From the NCBI RefSeq assembly GCF_963678165.1, contig NZ_OY782755.1:2728001-2792000 (forward strand): a stretch of DNA of 64,000 bases. Direction: 5' to 3'. Of the stretch, positions 1 through 8,207 are shown in pieces (position 1 is the first letter of the stretch; each line of letters begins with the position of its first letter). The notes beneath the pieces are model-generated. The model ran no database searches. It had not been told where the DNA came from and saw only the letters and a list, made by a program, of their open reading frames with translations. The stretch comes from an uncultured Acetobacteroides sp. GTDB lineage: Bacteria; Bacteroidota; Bacteroidia; Bacteroidales; ZOR0009. Position numbers and translations under genes: made by a program.

Positions 1-553
1 TCTTCTAAAAAGTTGTAGTCGCTGCTGGTCATAGTCAATTCGTTAGCCACTACAAAGGTAGCATCTTTTACACCAACGTGCGCAAATTTATACGAAAGAG
101 TATGTACCAACAGCAGCATCTGCGGTAACGACAAGCCGATGACCGTCTTCTGGGGGATGATGGATACTTGGGGCTAATCGACGATACGTTTGGGCACCCA
201 ACCAAGACCAACCACCTCCGAGGCCCAACACTTCATCGATTCATTGCTCGTTCGCTTTTAGGATTTACCCATCGTTGATTATAGGTTTTGTGGACAACCA
301 TTGGGGTGAAATCCATTCATAAACTTGTTCCAAGACGCGAGCATCGCGCCTCTACCAGCCACAATCAGCGTCGCTGGGGTAGAAACGCATTGCATACGTC
401 TCGTTGTAGTAACGAAATTGGATTTAAATCGAAATTTCGGAAGAAAGAAGGGCTGTATCCCCAGAATTTGGTAGAGCCATATCCTTGTCTAGCCAAGCAC
501 CAGCTTCTTTTCTCCGATAGCTGCACATTCCCGAGCTCTGAAAGCTGTTGCTG
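1..553. other. Left-edge region without a convincing gene
   Basis: No reading frame here looks like a recognisable protein. On the minus strand a frame without stops runs from about position 170 to the left edge and could be the end or middle of a gene lying mainly outside the window, but I do not recognise it and it has a stop just upstream. Short minus-strand stretches farther right look protein-like but are broken by stops, so this may be decayed coding sequence. The plus-strand frame at 288-554 has no family features. Confidence 0.3.
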
Positions 554-910
554 ATGCGGCAGAAAGAGTTTTTCGTGCCATCGAAGGAACTTTCGGTGCC
601 AAGGGAGGAGCCTTTCGTGCCAAGAGAGGAGCTTCTCGTGCCAAGAGAGGAGTTATCTGTGCCATCAGAGGAGCCTCCCGTGCCAAGAAAAGAGTTTCCA
701 ATGCCATAGAAAGAGTTTGCCGTGCCATCGGAGGAGTTATCTGTACCAAGGGAGGAGTTTTCCGTGCCAATAGAGGAACTATCCGTGCCGTCGGAGGAGT
801 CTTCTATGCCATGGAAAGAGTTTTCTATGCAGGAAAAGGAGTTACCCGTGCTCTGGTAAGAATTTCCTATGCTGTCGGAGATGCTATCTGTGGCATGGAA
901 GGAGTTGTCT
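554..910. repeat. 21-bp tandem repeat array, about 17 units
   Basis: The motif GTGCC (with variants ATGCC, GTACC) recurs exactly every 21 bases at 575, 596, 617, 638, 659, 680, 701, 722, 743, 764, 785 and onward to about 890, each followed by a purine-rich AGAGGAG-like block. Units diverge toward both ends. Because 21 is a multiple of three, several frames stay open through it. One minus-strand frame reads as a 7-residue repeat (GT-x-NSSL-like) ending at 424, and another as MARxxPP-like units. Neither has a credible start and family, so I treat the array as non-coding. The stretch 911-1081 after it shows nothing further. Confidence 0.85.
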
Positions 911-1081
911 AGGGTAGGTAAAGGGATTATTCACGGAACTGTGTCTGCAAGAAGATAACGATAGCTTTGCAGACCATGGAAGAGAAAGAAACAGCAGCGA
1001 GCTTCAGCTATGGAGAATCCCCAAACCCACCGATACGAACGTTGACGGAGAACAAGCGCTGAAACCCGCAGGACGCGGGGA

Positions 1082-1807
1082 CTAGTGGGCCCCATTCATG
1101 GGAATTTCCACCACCAGCAGCTTCGAATCCCGATGTGCGCGCAGCTCCACCTCCTCCACTGCGCTAACACCAACGGCATCCCTCCTCTCCAGCGTCACAC
1201 CGCCAGCATCGGCCTTCCCCTCGATAAGGAAGAGAAAAACGCCGCTTTTTCGGGGCCTACACAGCTGGTACACCAGCGAGCCTCCCTCGGCTAAATCGAG
1301 CAGGTAGAGCCACGCATCCTGGTTAACCCAAGTCCTCAACGCCTTCCTGTCGGGGCCAGCGATCTGCTGGAGGCGGCCCTGCCGCTGGGCTGGATCGAAC
1401 TCCTGAATGCCGTACCTTGGCTCCAGATCGTTCGCCCGCGGATGTATCCAAAGCTGAAGGATGGCTACTGGCTCGTCGGCGCTCGCGTTATACTCGCTAT
1501 GAAAGATGCCCGTCCCGGCGCTCATCACCTGAACCTCGTTGGCCCCGATGAGCTGCGCATGCCCCAAGCTATCGCGATGCTCGAGCGTGCCCGACAGCGG
1601 AATGGTGACAATCTCCATGTTCAGGTGCGAGTGCATGCCAAACCCCATCGAAGGCTGAATGGTATCGTCGTTAAGCACGCGGAGCGCCCCAAAGCCCATC
1701 CTGTCGGGGTTGTAATAGCTGGCAAAGCTAAAAGAATGGTAGGTGTCGAGCCACCCCTGGTTGGCGTGGCCTCGCTCGTTGGCTGCAAAGTATATAAAAT
1801 TGGCCAT
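1082..1807 (-). CDS. Pirin family protein (bicupin)
   Basis: A 241-residue protein of the pirin/YhhW family, cytoplasmic double-cupin metalloproteins; some members oxidise quercetin, others act in regulation. The N-terminal cupin is clear: the HSHxNMEIVT segment near residue 60 supplies metal ligands, followed by the typical HRDSLG and the MSAGTGIFHSEYN segment near residues 95-107. Length matches the family. The ATG at 1807 is followed directly by MANFIYFAANERG, a normal pirin start. The start codon lies inside a 16-bp perfect inverted repeat, suggesting translational control or coupling to termination of the upstream gene. The specific substrate cannot be told from sequence. Confidence 0.92.
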   Translation of the reverse strand: MANFIYFAANERGHANQGWLDTYHSFSFASYYNPDRMGFGALRVLNDDTIQPSMGFGMHSHLNMEIVTIPLSGTLEHRDSLGHAQLIGANEVQVMSAGTGIFHSEYNASADEPVAILQLWIHPRANDLEPRYGIQEFDPAQRQGRLQQIAGPDRKALRTWVNQDAWLYLLDLAEGGSLVYQLCRPRKSGVFLFLIEGKADAGGVTLERRDAVGVSAVEEVELRAHRDSKLLVVEIPMNGAH

Positions 1808-1843
1808 TGGCTTTTTCTTTTAAGAACAGCCAATGGCCAATTT
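1797..1843 (-). promoter_or_regulatory. Perfect 16-bp inverted repeat covering the pirin start codon
   Basis: Arms at 1797-1812 and 1828-1843 are perfect reverse complements with a 15-base spacer. Read on the minus strand, the second arm contains AGCCAATGGCCAATTT, so the ATG of the pirin gene (1805-1807) is paired in the stem. The same hairpin follows the stop of the small secreted-protein gene at 1868 and is followed by a moderately T-rich stretch. It may therefore act as that gene's terminator, as a translation-blocking hairpin, or both. Confidence 0.7.
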
Positions 1844-1867
1844 GGTTGATAAAAAATACAACCCGCG

Positions 1868-2311
1868 CTAAAACTTGGAGCCAAGCCCCAGTTCAACCGC
1901 TATCTTTTCGAGGGAGTTCTTATCACACTTAAAGTACGACGTTGCAACAACAACCGTAGCATTTACCTTCGACGACAGAATAAAAAGCATTGAAGATGAT
2001 GGTCCACCAACGTAAACCAGCTTAGCATCCTTATAGTCGTAGGGCTTAGAGCCATCGTATCCTTTGGTCGTCTTATAGGTTTCGAACTTTGCCGCAGGTA
2101 GCATCCGCACCCCAACCATCTTGTTGAGCTGCATAAAGGATGCCGTATAATCACCATTTTCCTGATCAGACTCTACAAAGTTGAACCCATTTACCAGCGA
2201 ATGCTTCATCCACGACTTAAAGGTGTCGTAACTAACGCTCAACCCATTCTGAGCGTAAATGGCTCCCGTTGACACAAGCAGGATACCGAAAATTGCCAGT
2301 AGTTTTTTCAT
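1868..2311 (-). CDS. Small secreted protein of unknown function
   Basis: A 147-residue protein with a clear signal peptide: MKKLL, a hydrophobic stretch to about residue 18, and cleavage likely after the IYA-Q region. The mature part of about 125 residues has no domain I recognise; it contains a GGPSSSML segment and one cysteine near the C-terminus. It is transcribed leftward ahead of the pirin gene with a long hairpin between them. Probably periplasmic or extracellular; function unknown. Confidence 0.75.
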   Translation of the reverse strand: MKKLLAIFGILLVSTGAIYAQNGLSVSYDTFKSWMKHSLVNGFNFVESDQENGDYTASFMQLNKMVGVRMLPAAKFETYKTTKGYDGSKPYDYKDAKLVYVGGPSSSMLFILSSKVNATVVVATSYFKCDKNSLEKIAVELGLGSKF

Positions 2312-2443
2312 AGCTTAAAAAGTGATAATCCCGCAGCAATATAGGCATCAATTCCATTTAAACAAAGCATTTATTCACATCCAACCGCTTGCAGGGTAAA
2401 GAGACCTCGACAAAAAACATGCCGATTCCTGTTATTCGCCAAC

Positions 2444-3223
2444 CTATATAAAAAGATGTTCAAGAGTTTGCCTTAATTCTATAGCAGATAGACCCGATTT
2501 AATATCGCCATGCTCGGCAATAGAGATCTTTCCAGTTTCCTCCGATACAATAATTACCACCGAATCGGTATGCTCCGTTATTCCCATTGCCGCCCTATGG
2601 CGCATGCCAAAATGAGCGGGAACCTCAAGTTTTTCAGTGGTTGGAAGTACGCACCGAGCGGCAACAATACGCCCGTTAACGATTATCATTGCACCATCAT
2701 GCATAGGCGTATTTTTAAAGAAGATAGTCTCGATCAAACGACCATCTATAGTAGCATCAATATAATCGCCGGTATCCACGTAAAGTTGAAGGTTAGAACG
2801 GCGCCCAAGCACAATAAGAGCACCAGTCTTGGTATCAGCCATGTTGCGGCAAGCCCTAACCAAGGCATCAACCCCAACAAGAAGCGCTTTATTTTCATCT
2901 TTCGACGAGAAAAGGCGCTCGATAGAAAAGCTTTTATTAGAAAGATACCTTGTTCCGATGTAGAGCAGGAACTTTCGCACCTCCTGCTGAAATACGATAA
3001 TCAAAGCAAGAGCTCCCACTCCTATTATTTGTCCGAGAATGGTGCTCAGCATCTCCATGTTTAGGGCTCTAACCACTAGCCAGATGACGTAAAGCAGGAA
3101 AATGCCAATAAAAATGTTTATTGCAGCCGTTCCCCTTATCATCATGTAAATTTGATAAAAGAGAAGGGCAACCAGGAAGATGTCAAAAACATCTACCAGG
3201 GTAATATGGATGAAGCTAAACAT
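2444..3223 (-). CDS. cdaA: Diadenylate cyclase CdaA
   Basis: A 259-residue membrane-anchored enzyme that condenses two ATP into the second messenger c-di-AMP. Three hydrophobic segments occupy about residues 10-85. The DAC domain follows with its two hallmark motifs: DGA in MHDGAMIIV (near residue 175) and RHR in GMRHRAAMG (near residue 207), which bind and turn over ATP. Length fits CdaA/DacA. It lies 6 bases downstream of folP on the same strand, the usual Bacteroidota arrangement, so the two are very likely cotranscribed. Confidence 0.96.
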   Translation of the reverse strand: MFSFIHITLVDVFDIFLVALLFYQIYMMIRGTAAINIFIGIFLLYVIWLVVRALNMEMLSTILGQIIGVGALALIIVFQQEVRKFLLYIGTRYLSNKSFSIERLFSSKDENKALLVGVDALVRACRNMADTKTGALIVLGRRSNLQLYVDTGDYIDATIDGRLIETIFFKNTPMHDGAMIIVNGRIVAARCVLPTTEKLEVPAHFGMRHRAAMGITEHTDSVVIIVSEETGKISIAEHGDIKSGLSAIELRQTLEHLFI

Positions 3224-3229
3224 GAAAAG

Positions 3230-4102
3230 CTAGGCTATATTCGACGAGTTTACTTTTTCGACTAACGAGACGGCTTCAACAGCCGCCTTTACGTCGTGCA
3301 CCCTAAGGATAGATGCCCCCCGTAGCAAAGCAACCGTATTAAGTACCGATGTTCCATTGAGCGATTCTTCGGGAGTCGAATTAAGATGCTTATATATCAT
3401 CGATTTTCGGGAGAACCCAACCAGTATTGGCAACCCAAAGATCTTGAAATCGTCGAGCATACTTAGAATTTGGTAGTTGTGGTCGATGGTTTTTCCAAAG
3501 CCAAAACCAGGATCAATAATCACCTCGTTTACCCCCAAAAGCCTTAGCTGCTGCAACTTTTTCGAGAAGTAGAGAAAGATTTCGTTTCTGATATCGTGGT
3601 AGCTAGGATTCTGCTGCATGTTGCTAGGTGTGCCCTTCATGTGCATGGCAATGTAAGGCACTTTTAGATGGGCAACGGTTTTAAACATCTTATCGTCCAT
3701 CTCGCCCGCCGAAATATCGTTAACAATAATAGCCCCGCAGTTGCGCACAACAGCGCTTACTACCTCCGAGCGAAAAGTGTCTACAGATATTGGTAACTGA
3801 GGGAATCTCTTTTTTACCAAGCCAACGGCATCGCAAACCCTGCGTATCTCTTCCTCAACAGGCACATCAATGGCGTTAGGGCGCGACGAATACCCACCAA
3901 TATCGATTATTGCACCACCTTGAGATAGAATCTCTTCAGCACGTGCTACTATCGCATCAGCTCCGCTTAACCTACTTGGAGCGTAAAACGAGTCGGCAGT
4001 AACATTTGCAATCCCCATAACCACTGGCGTGCTGAGGTTTATCAGATTACCATCCAAACAAATGGTTCTCTTTTGCGCTAAGAAGCTTATTCCCTTCTCC
4101 AT
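3230..4102 (-). CDS. folP: Dihydropteroate synthase
   Basis: A 290-residue TIM-barrel enzyme of folate biosynthesis that joins p-aminobenzoate to dihydropterin pyrophosphate; the sulfonamide target. Visible motifs are the N-terminal loop GIANVTADSF (near residue 30), DIGGYSSRP (near 68), SVDTFRSEV (near 106), VNDISAG (near 126), IDPGFGFGKT (near 197) and LVGFSRKS (near 228). Most dihydropteroate synthases have Pro in the loop NVTPDSF; here it is Ala. The gene is the likely first gene of a folP-cdaA operon. ATG at 4102 gives a normal length. Confidence 0.96.
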   Translation of the reverse strand: MEKGISFLAQKRTICLDGNLINLSTPVVMGIANVTADSFYAPSRLSGADAIVARAEEILSQGGAIIDIGGYSSRPNAIDVPVEEEIRRVCDAVGLVKKRFPQLPISVDTFRSEVVSAVVRNCGAIIVNDISAGEMDDKMFKTVAHLKVPYIAMHMKGTPSNMQQNPSYHDIRNEIFLYFSKKLQQLRLLGVNEVIIDPGFGFGKTIDHNYQILSMLDDFKIFGLPILVGFSRKSMIYKHLNSTPEESLNGTSVLNTVALLRGASILRVHDVKAAVEAVSLVEKVNSSNIA

Positions 4103-4197
4103 TTTTTATAAATTGCATTGCTTTAGTAGCAAATTTACTAACAATAGTTGGTAAGCTCAACTAAAATTGACAATTGTAAATACGTAATAGCAAAAAC

Positions 4198-4878
4198 ATG
4201 AGTTTTATAGTACTTGAAGGACTAGATGGAGCAGGTAAATCTACCCAAGTGAGAATGTTGCAAGAGCACTTCGAAATGCAAGGAAAGCAAACCCGATTTC
4301 TCCATTTCCCAAGAACCGACGATAGTATTTTTGGCGATCTTATTGCAAAATTTTTACGGGGCGACCTCGGTGCTGTAAATTCTGTAGACCCTTACCTGGT
4401 AGCGCTCATTTACGCCTGCGACAGAAACGATGCAAAAGGCACCATCAAAAAGTGGCTCGACGATGGTATTGTAGTTATCGCCGACAGGTACATATCCTCG
4501 AATATCGCATTCCAATGCGCTAAAATCAACGATTTAGAACAAAGACGCGTTCTCAGAGAGTGGATTATCAACCTCGAATTCGAGTACAACCAACTTCCCA
4601 AACCAAGCATCAACCTTTTCCTCGATGTTCCGTTTAGCTTTACAAAGAAGAAGCTCACCGAACAACGCGATGGCGACGATCGAGATTACCTTCAGGGGAA
4701 AAGCGACATACATGAAAACGACCTAACGTTGCAAGAGAGGGTACGCGAAGTGTATCTTTGGCAATGCTCGATTGATAGCAACATCCGTAGAGTCGAATGT
4801 GAATCGGAATCGGGTCAGATGCTATCGCCAGAGTTCATCAGTAAAAGAGTTATTGAAATTGTTAATAATCATATTTAA
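4198..4878 (+). CDS. tmk: Thymidylate kinase
   Basis: A 226-residue nucleoside monophosphate kinase converting dTMP to dTDP for DNA synthesis. The P-loop is LEGLDGAGKST at residues 7-17, and the DRY motif after VVIAD near residue 97 is the usual substrate-binding site. Length is typical. It is divergent from folP with about 95 bases between, where promoters for both must lie. The next gene starts 4 bases after its stop, so tmk and the DoxX-like gene probably form one operon. Confidence 0.95.
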   Translation: MSFIVLEGLDGAGKSTQVRMLQEHFEMQGKQTRFLHFPRTDDSIFGDLIAKFLRGDLGAVNSVDPYLVALIYACDRNDAKGTIKKWLDDGIVVIADRYISSNIAFQCAKINDLEQRRVLREWIINLEFEYNQLPKPSINLFLDVPFSFTKKKLTEQRDGDDRDYLQGKSDIHENDLTLQERVREVYLWQCSIDSNIRRVECESESGQMLSPEFISKRVIEIVNNHI

Positions 4879-4881
4879 GCC

Positions 4882-6105
4882 ATGTACGTCATTAACCACA
4901 TCTGTAGGCTGCTACTTGGAGCACTTTTTATCTTTTCGGGTTTTGTGAAATCTATAGACCCGCTAGGCACCAGCTATAAGTTATTCGACTACTTCAAGGC
5001 TGGAGGAGCAGCGATTCCTGAAAATATAGCTCTTATTCTCGCAGTCGCCCTTTGTGCTGCCGAACTATTCATTGGTCTTGCCCTTTTCCTTAACATCAAG
5101 GTAAAGTTTGTTTCGTGGCTATCCCTTGCGTTTATGGTATTCTTTACCATTATTACACTCGTACTAGCCCTTACCGACAAGGTTGCTGACTGCGGCTGCT
5201 TTGGTGATGCCTTTAAGCTTACTAACTGGCAAACATTCTGCAAGAATTTAGTGATTCTGCCTTTTGCCATAATGGTATTTTGGCAACGTAAGAAGTACAA
5301 AGAGGAAGTCTCTATTATCACTTCGTGGGTTGCCTTCTCCATGATTCTTATTGCACCCGTAATCCTAAACCTATATTGCCTACGACACCTTCCTCTTATC
5401 AACTACCGCCCTTATAAAATTGGTCAGAACATTTGGTCAGGAATGCAAACTCCACCTAATGCCCCCGCCGATGTGTACGACATTAAGCTGGTTTACCAGA
5501 AAAACGGGGTAAAGAAAGAGTTTAGCGAGCAAAACTACCCTTGGCAGGATACCACATGGACATTTGTTGAGCAAAAAACTACGTTGGTAAAAAAAGGGTA
5601 CGTCGCCCCTATCCATGACTTTTCAATTCTCTCGCCTACAGATGGGGATATTACAGAAAAGATCCTAAGAAAGCAGGGACTAGTTTACCTATTTATTGCG
5701 CCCAACTTAACCGATGCCAATATTGAGAATGCAAAAAAAGCAAACGAAATATACAGCATATGCAAAAGAAGAAATATTCCATTTATTTGCATAAGTTCAA
5801 CTACAGGCAAACGAGTAGAATTGTTTAGATCGAAGACTGGCGCACAATATCCTATTTATGCTAGCGATGAAACCGCATTAAAGACGGCTATGCGCACTAA
5901 TCCTGGACTAATGATGCTTCAAGATGGTACAATTACCGGAATATGGAGCGGCTCCGACATACCAGATCCTGTATTCTTTAAAGGCAATACGACAGGGAAA
6001 CAACTCTTAGCACTAGAAGATGCAAAAGATCAACTATTAGTCAGCGTTCTTATTGGAGTTGTACTACTATTTGGTTTTTCGCTGCTTATTCTAAGAAGAA
6101 ATTAA
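4882..6105 (+). CDS. BT_3928-family (DoxX-like) membrane protein
   Basis: A 407-residue inner-membrane protein. The N-terminal part resembles DoxX/MauE: ICRLLLGALFIFSGFVKSIDP, then three more membrane segments to about residue 160 and a CGCFGD motif near residue 110. The segment at about residues 265-360 looks like a thioredoxin fold (VYLFIAPNL, then an SICKRRNIPFICIS stretch) but lacks a CxxC pair. A last hydrophobic helix lies at about 383-403. This matches the Bacteroidota BT_3928 family. Function is not established; redox or respiratory roles have been suggested for DoxX relatives. It closely follows tmk. Confidence 0.85.
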   Translation: MYVINHICRLLLGALFIFSGFVKSIDPLGTSYKLFDYFKAGGAAIPENIALILAVALCAAELFIGLALFLNIKVKFVSWLSLAFMVFFTIITLVLALTDKVADCGCFGDAFKLTNWQTFCKNLVILPFAIMVFWQRKKYKEEVSIITSWVAFSMILIAPVILNLYCLRHLPLINYRPYKIGQNIWSGMQTPPNAPADVYDIKLVYQKNGVKKEFSEQNYPWQDTTWTFVEQKTTLVKKGYVAPIHDFSILSPTDGDITEKILRKQGLVYLFIAPNLTDANIENAKKANEIYSICKRRNIPFICISSTTGKRVELFRSKTGAQYPIYASDETALKTAMRTNPGLMMLQDGTITGIWSGSDIPDPVFFKGNTTGKQLLALEDAKDQLLVSVLIGVVLLFGFSLLILRRN

Positions 6106-6112
6106 TAAAAGG

Positions 6113-6147
6113 AAGCCCCTTAAGCAATCTGCCTAAGGGGCTTTTAC
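6113..6147. terminator. Bidirectional hairpin terminator between the DoxX-like gene and trxB
   Basis: AAGCCCCTTA at 6113-6122 pairs perfectly with TAAGGGGCTT at 6134-6143, followed by TTT on the plus strand and preceded by AAAAGG, so it can end both the rightward operon and the leftward trxB transcript. Confidence 0.8.
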
Positions 6148-6172
6148 TATATTTAAAAGGCAATTGATTCTT

Positions 6173-7120
6173 CTACTTCGCTACATTCATGCTATAATAA
6201 CGCTCTGCATCGAGAGCAGCAATACATCCCGAACCTGCAGCGGTAATTGCCTGACGATAATGAGGATCTTGAACATCACCAGCAGCAAAAACACCAGGAA
6301 CGTTAGTCTTTGAAGTACCACCATCAGTCTTAATATAGCCAACCTCATCGAGTTCTAGCTGACCATTAAGGAATGCGGTGTTTGGCTGGTGACCAATAGC
6401 CACGAAGAAACCTGTAACATCAATCCTTTTCTCCTCGCCCTTATCGCTTACGAGCAACACCCCGTTAACACCCGACATATCACCTAGCACCTCCTTCGTT
6501 TGATGTCCCCAAAGCACCTCAATGTTTGCCGTGTTGAATACCTTCTCCTGCATTGCCTTCGATGCTCTAAGTTCATGCCTGCGAACGATGAGGTAAACCT
6601 TGCGGCAAAGGGTTGCCAGGTAAGTTGCCTCTTCGGCGGCAGTATCGCCACCACCAACCACGGCAACATCTTGACCACGATAGAAGAATCCATCGCAGGT
6701 AGCACAAGCCGAAACACCTTGACCACGGAACTTTTGCTCCGAATCCAATCCAAGATATTTTGCGGTAGCACCGGTTGCAATAATTAGCGTATCAGCCTCC
6801 ACAATTTTCGACTCGTCGATGGTAACCTTAAATGGTCGCTGCGATAAATCAGCAGAAGTTGCATAGCCAAAGCGAATGTCAGCCTCGAAGCGAAGGGCTT
6901 GGTTTCTGAGGTCTTCCATTAATTTTGGGCCAGGAATACCCTGAGGATAACCTGGAAAATTATCTACCTCGGTTGTGGTAGTTAGCTGCCCTCCTGGCTC
7001 CATTCCCTCGTACATTACGGGCGCCATGTTAGCCCTTGCAGCATATATGGCAGCAGTATAACCGGCAGGACCACTTCCTAGTATTAAGCATTTTACATGC
7101 TCGTTATTTGTTTCGCTCAT
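6173..7120 (-). CDS. trxB: Thioredoxin-disulfide reductase
   Basis: A 315-residue FAD flavoenzyme passing electrons from NADPH to thioredoxin. The FAD-binding GSGPAGYTAA lies at residues 16-25, the redox pair is CATC at residues 139-142, the NADPH-binding GGGDTAAEEA follows, and the C-terminal FAD motif is GVFAAGDVQD. The frame extends 15 codons upstream to 7165, but a good -7 promoter box (7147-7154) lies inside that extension, so the ATG at 7120 is preferred. It is transcribed leftward, next to the tRNA-Pro gene that carries the inserted element. Confidence 0.96.
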   Translation of the reverse strand: MSETNNEHVKCLILGSGPAGYTAAIYAARANMAPVMYEGMEPGGQLTTTTEVDNFPGYPQGIPGPKLMEDLRNQALRFEADIRFGYATSADLSQRPFKVTIDESKIVEADTLIIATGATAKYLGLDSEQKFRGQGVSACATCDGFFYRGQDVAVVGGGDTAAEEATYLATLCRKVYLIVRRHELRASKAMQEKVFNTANIEVLWGHQTKEVLGDMSGVNGVLLVSDKGEEKRIDVTGFFVAIGHQPNTAFLNGQLELDEVGYIKTDGGTSKTNVPGVFAAGDVQDPHYRQAITAAGSGCIAALDAERYYSMNVAK

Positions 7121-7146
7121 TTCTAAGGTGTGAATTTTACTTTGGA

Positions 7147-7154
7147 CAAATATA
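7147..7154 (-). promoter_or_regulatory. trxB promoter -7 box
   Basis: On the minus strand the sequence TATATTTG matches the Bacteroidota -7 consensus TAnnTTTG exactly, with a TTGG-containing stretch about 20 bases upstream. It is 27 bases from the ATG at 7120 and supports that start over the longer frame. Confidence 0.6.
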
Positions 7155-7250
7155 GCCTTTACCAACCAACTAACCCAACAGGAAGCCTATGATACCAAAC
7201 AACAATAAAACTGACAAAAATCAAAAAAAGGATTTTTTGAACTCCATATA

Positions 7251-7281
7251 CTTGCAAGCACACATAAAATTGCTACATTTG
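7251..7281 (+). promoter_or_regulatory. tRNA-Pro promoter
   Basis: CTTG at 7251-7254 and TACATTTG at 7274-7281 are separated by 19 bases, an exact fit to the Bacteroidota -33/-7 promoter pattern. The tRNA starts 15 bases downstream at 7296. Confidence 0.7.
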
Positions 7282-7295
7282 CACCCGCAAAAGCA

Positions 7296-7369
7296 CGGGG
7301 TGTAGCTCAGTTGGTTAGAGTTCTCGTCTGGGGGGCGAGAGGTCGGACGTTCGAGTCGTCTCACCCCGA
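7296..7369 (+). tRNA. tRNA-Pro (anticodon GGG)
   Basis: A 74-base cloverleaf. The acceptor stem CGGGGTG pairs with CACCCCG, with discriminator A at 7369. The anticodon stem CTCGT/GCGAG encloses loop CTGGGGG, giving anticodon GGG (proline). The T arm GGACG-TTCGAGT-CGTCT is intact. CCA is not encoded. Its 3' part, from the anticodon loop onward, is duplicated at 20733-20775, showing that an element used this gene as integration site while keeping it functional. Confidence 0.95.
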
Positions 7370-7370
7370 C
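7328..7370 (+). repeat. Left attachment site (attL) of the element
   Basis: A 43-base sequence from the anticodon loop to the 3' end of tRNA-Pro, identical to 20733-20775. Weaker similarity continues about 14 bases further (CTGAAAGTCAG here, CTGAAAATCAG on the right), as expected for a recombined att core and its arms. Confidence 0.92.
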
Positions 7371-7382
7371 CGCTGAAAGTCA

Positions 7383-7420
7383 GCCACTTACATTAAATAA
7401 TGTAAGTGGCTTTTCTTTTT
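7383..7420 (+). terminator. Rho-independent terminator after tRNA-Pro, inside the element
   Basis: GCCACTTACATTA at 7383-7395 pairs perfectly with TAATGTAAGTGGC at 7398-7410, followed by TTTTCTTTTT. It is element DNA, so the element restores termination to the tRNA gene whose own terminator was moved to 20805. Confidence 0.9.
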
Positions 7421-7510
7421 ACAATTAAACTTCTATTAAACTTCACCCCATACTTAGGAGTAGTAAAATGCGCTTAAACGTCCATTCAAACTAAAAATAT
7501 AACGAACGTA

Positions 7511-7852
7511 CTACTGTCTCCTCTCCTCTTTCAAACGAGCATTTTCCTCTAATAGTTCTATTATACGGTTCCCCTTATCGTTGCATTCGCGATATAGCGC
7601 AGCAAGTTCTTTTATATTGTCAGGGACCTGATCTAGGCTGCTTTGACTGCCCAGTAACATTTCACCCTTACCTGTGATTAGCCAATAAAGGTTTAAATCC
7701 GAATAACACGAGATTATAATCTCACATTTATCAGAACCTACATTCTCCCCTTTATCTAAAAATCCATTTGAAAGTCCGGTTTCTTTGTAAAATTTATACT
7801 TTGAAACACCTTTATTTTCAAGATATTCCAACACTCTTTGTATTGCGCCCAT
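7511..7852 (-). CDS. CI-like phage repressor (HTH)
   Basis: A 113-residue protein resembling small phage repressors of Bacteroidota: an N-terminal helix-turn-helix (IQRVLEYLENKGVSKYKFYKETGLSNGFLDKG, given here as residues 4-34) followed by the typical YWLITGKGEML segment near residue 55, and a charged C-terminal helix. There is no peptidase domain. It is divergent from three rightward genes, with a perfect 24-bp palindrome in the 139-bp intergenic region, so it most likely maintains the integrated state and represses the early genes. The inducing signal is unknown. Confidence 0.8.
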   Translation of the reverse strand: MGAIQRVLEYLENKGVSKYKFYKETGLSNGFLDKGENVGSDKCEIIISCYSDLNLYWLITGKGEMLLGSQSSLDQVPDNIKELAALYRECNDKGNRIIELLEENARLKEERRQ

Positions 7853-7887
7853 AAAACAATAGAAAATATTCTCATTTAAACTTGCAC

Positions 7888-7911
7888 AATAATAGATTAT
7901 ATTCTATTATT
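7888..7911. promoter_or_regulatory. Palindromic operator in the divergent repressor region
   Basis: AATAATAGA at 7888-7896 and TCTATTATT at 7903-7911 are perfect inverted repeats with a 6-base spacer; flanking TGCA on both sides extends the symmetry imperfectly. It lies 36 bases upstream of the repressor start and 81 bases before the first rightward gene. It is a probable binding site for the repressor dimer. Confidence 0.65.
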
Positions 7912-7991
7912 GCATAATCAAACGGTGCATTTTAAACGTAGTTGTTTGATAGAGTTTATTAACCCAATTGTAAATCTACAAAATTAATTCA

Positions 7992-8189
7992 ATGGCTAAG
8001 CAACCTAGAGAACTCCAAAAACTCAAAGAGAAGGTGTTTGGAGACTTTGTCACTACCAAGGCAAAAGAGAAAAAGGAATCAATCGGAGGAGATCCAACTA
8101 AAAAGGCAATTGCAATAGCACTTGCTAAGGATTTAGGATTAGAGGATTACTCCGGCCTTTACCGATTGATTTATAAACTAGATTTCTAA
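7992..8189 (+). CDS. Small basic protein, first early gene of the element
   Basis: A 65-residue protein rich in lysine, especially in its first 40 residues, with a C-terminal LGLEDYSGLYRLIYKL segment. No family recognised. Its position opposite the repressor across the operator suggests an early gene under repressor control, possibly an antirepressor, Cro-like or replication/excision factor, but nothing in the sequence proves this. Confidence 0.6.
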   Translation: MAKQPRELQKLKEKVFGDFVTTKAKEKKESIGGDPTKKAIAIALAKDLGLEDYSGLYRLIYKLDF

Positions 8190-8207
8190 CGCTTAATTGT
8201 CATTGTC

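Noticed and set aside
288-554. Open frame of 88 codons near the left edge
   Set aside because: No start context, no domain, and it runs into the repeat array.
7121-7165. Upstream extension of trxB
   Set aside because: A promoter -7 box lies within it, and family members begin close to the ATG at 7120.
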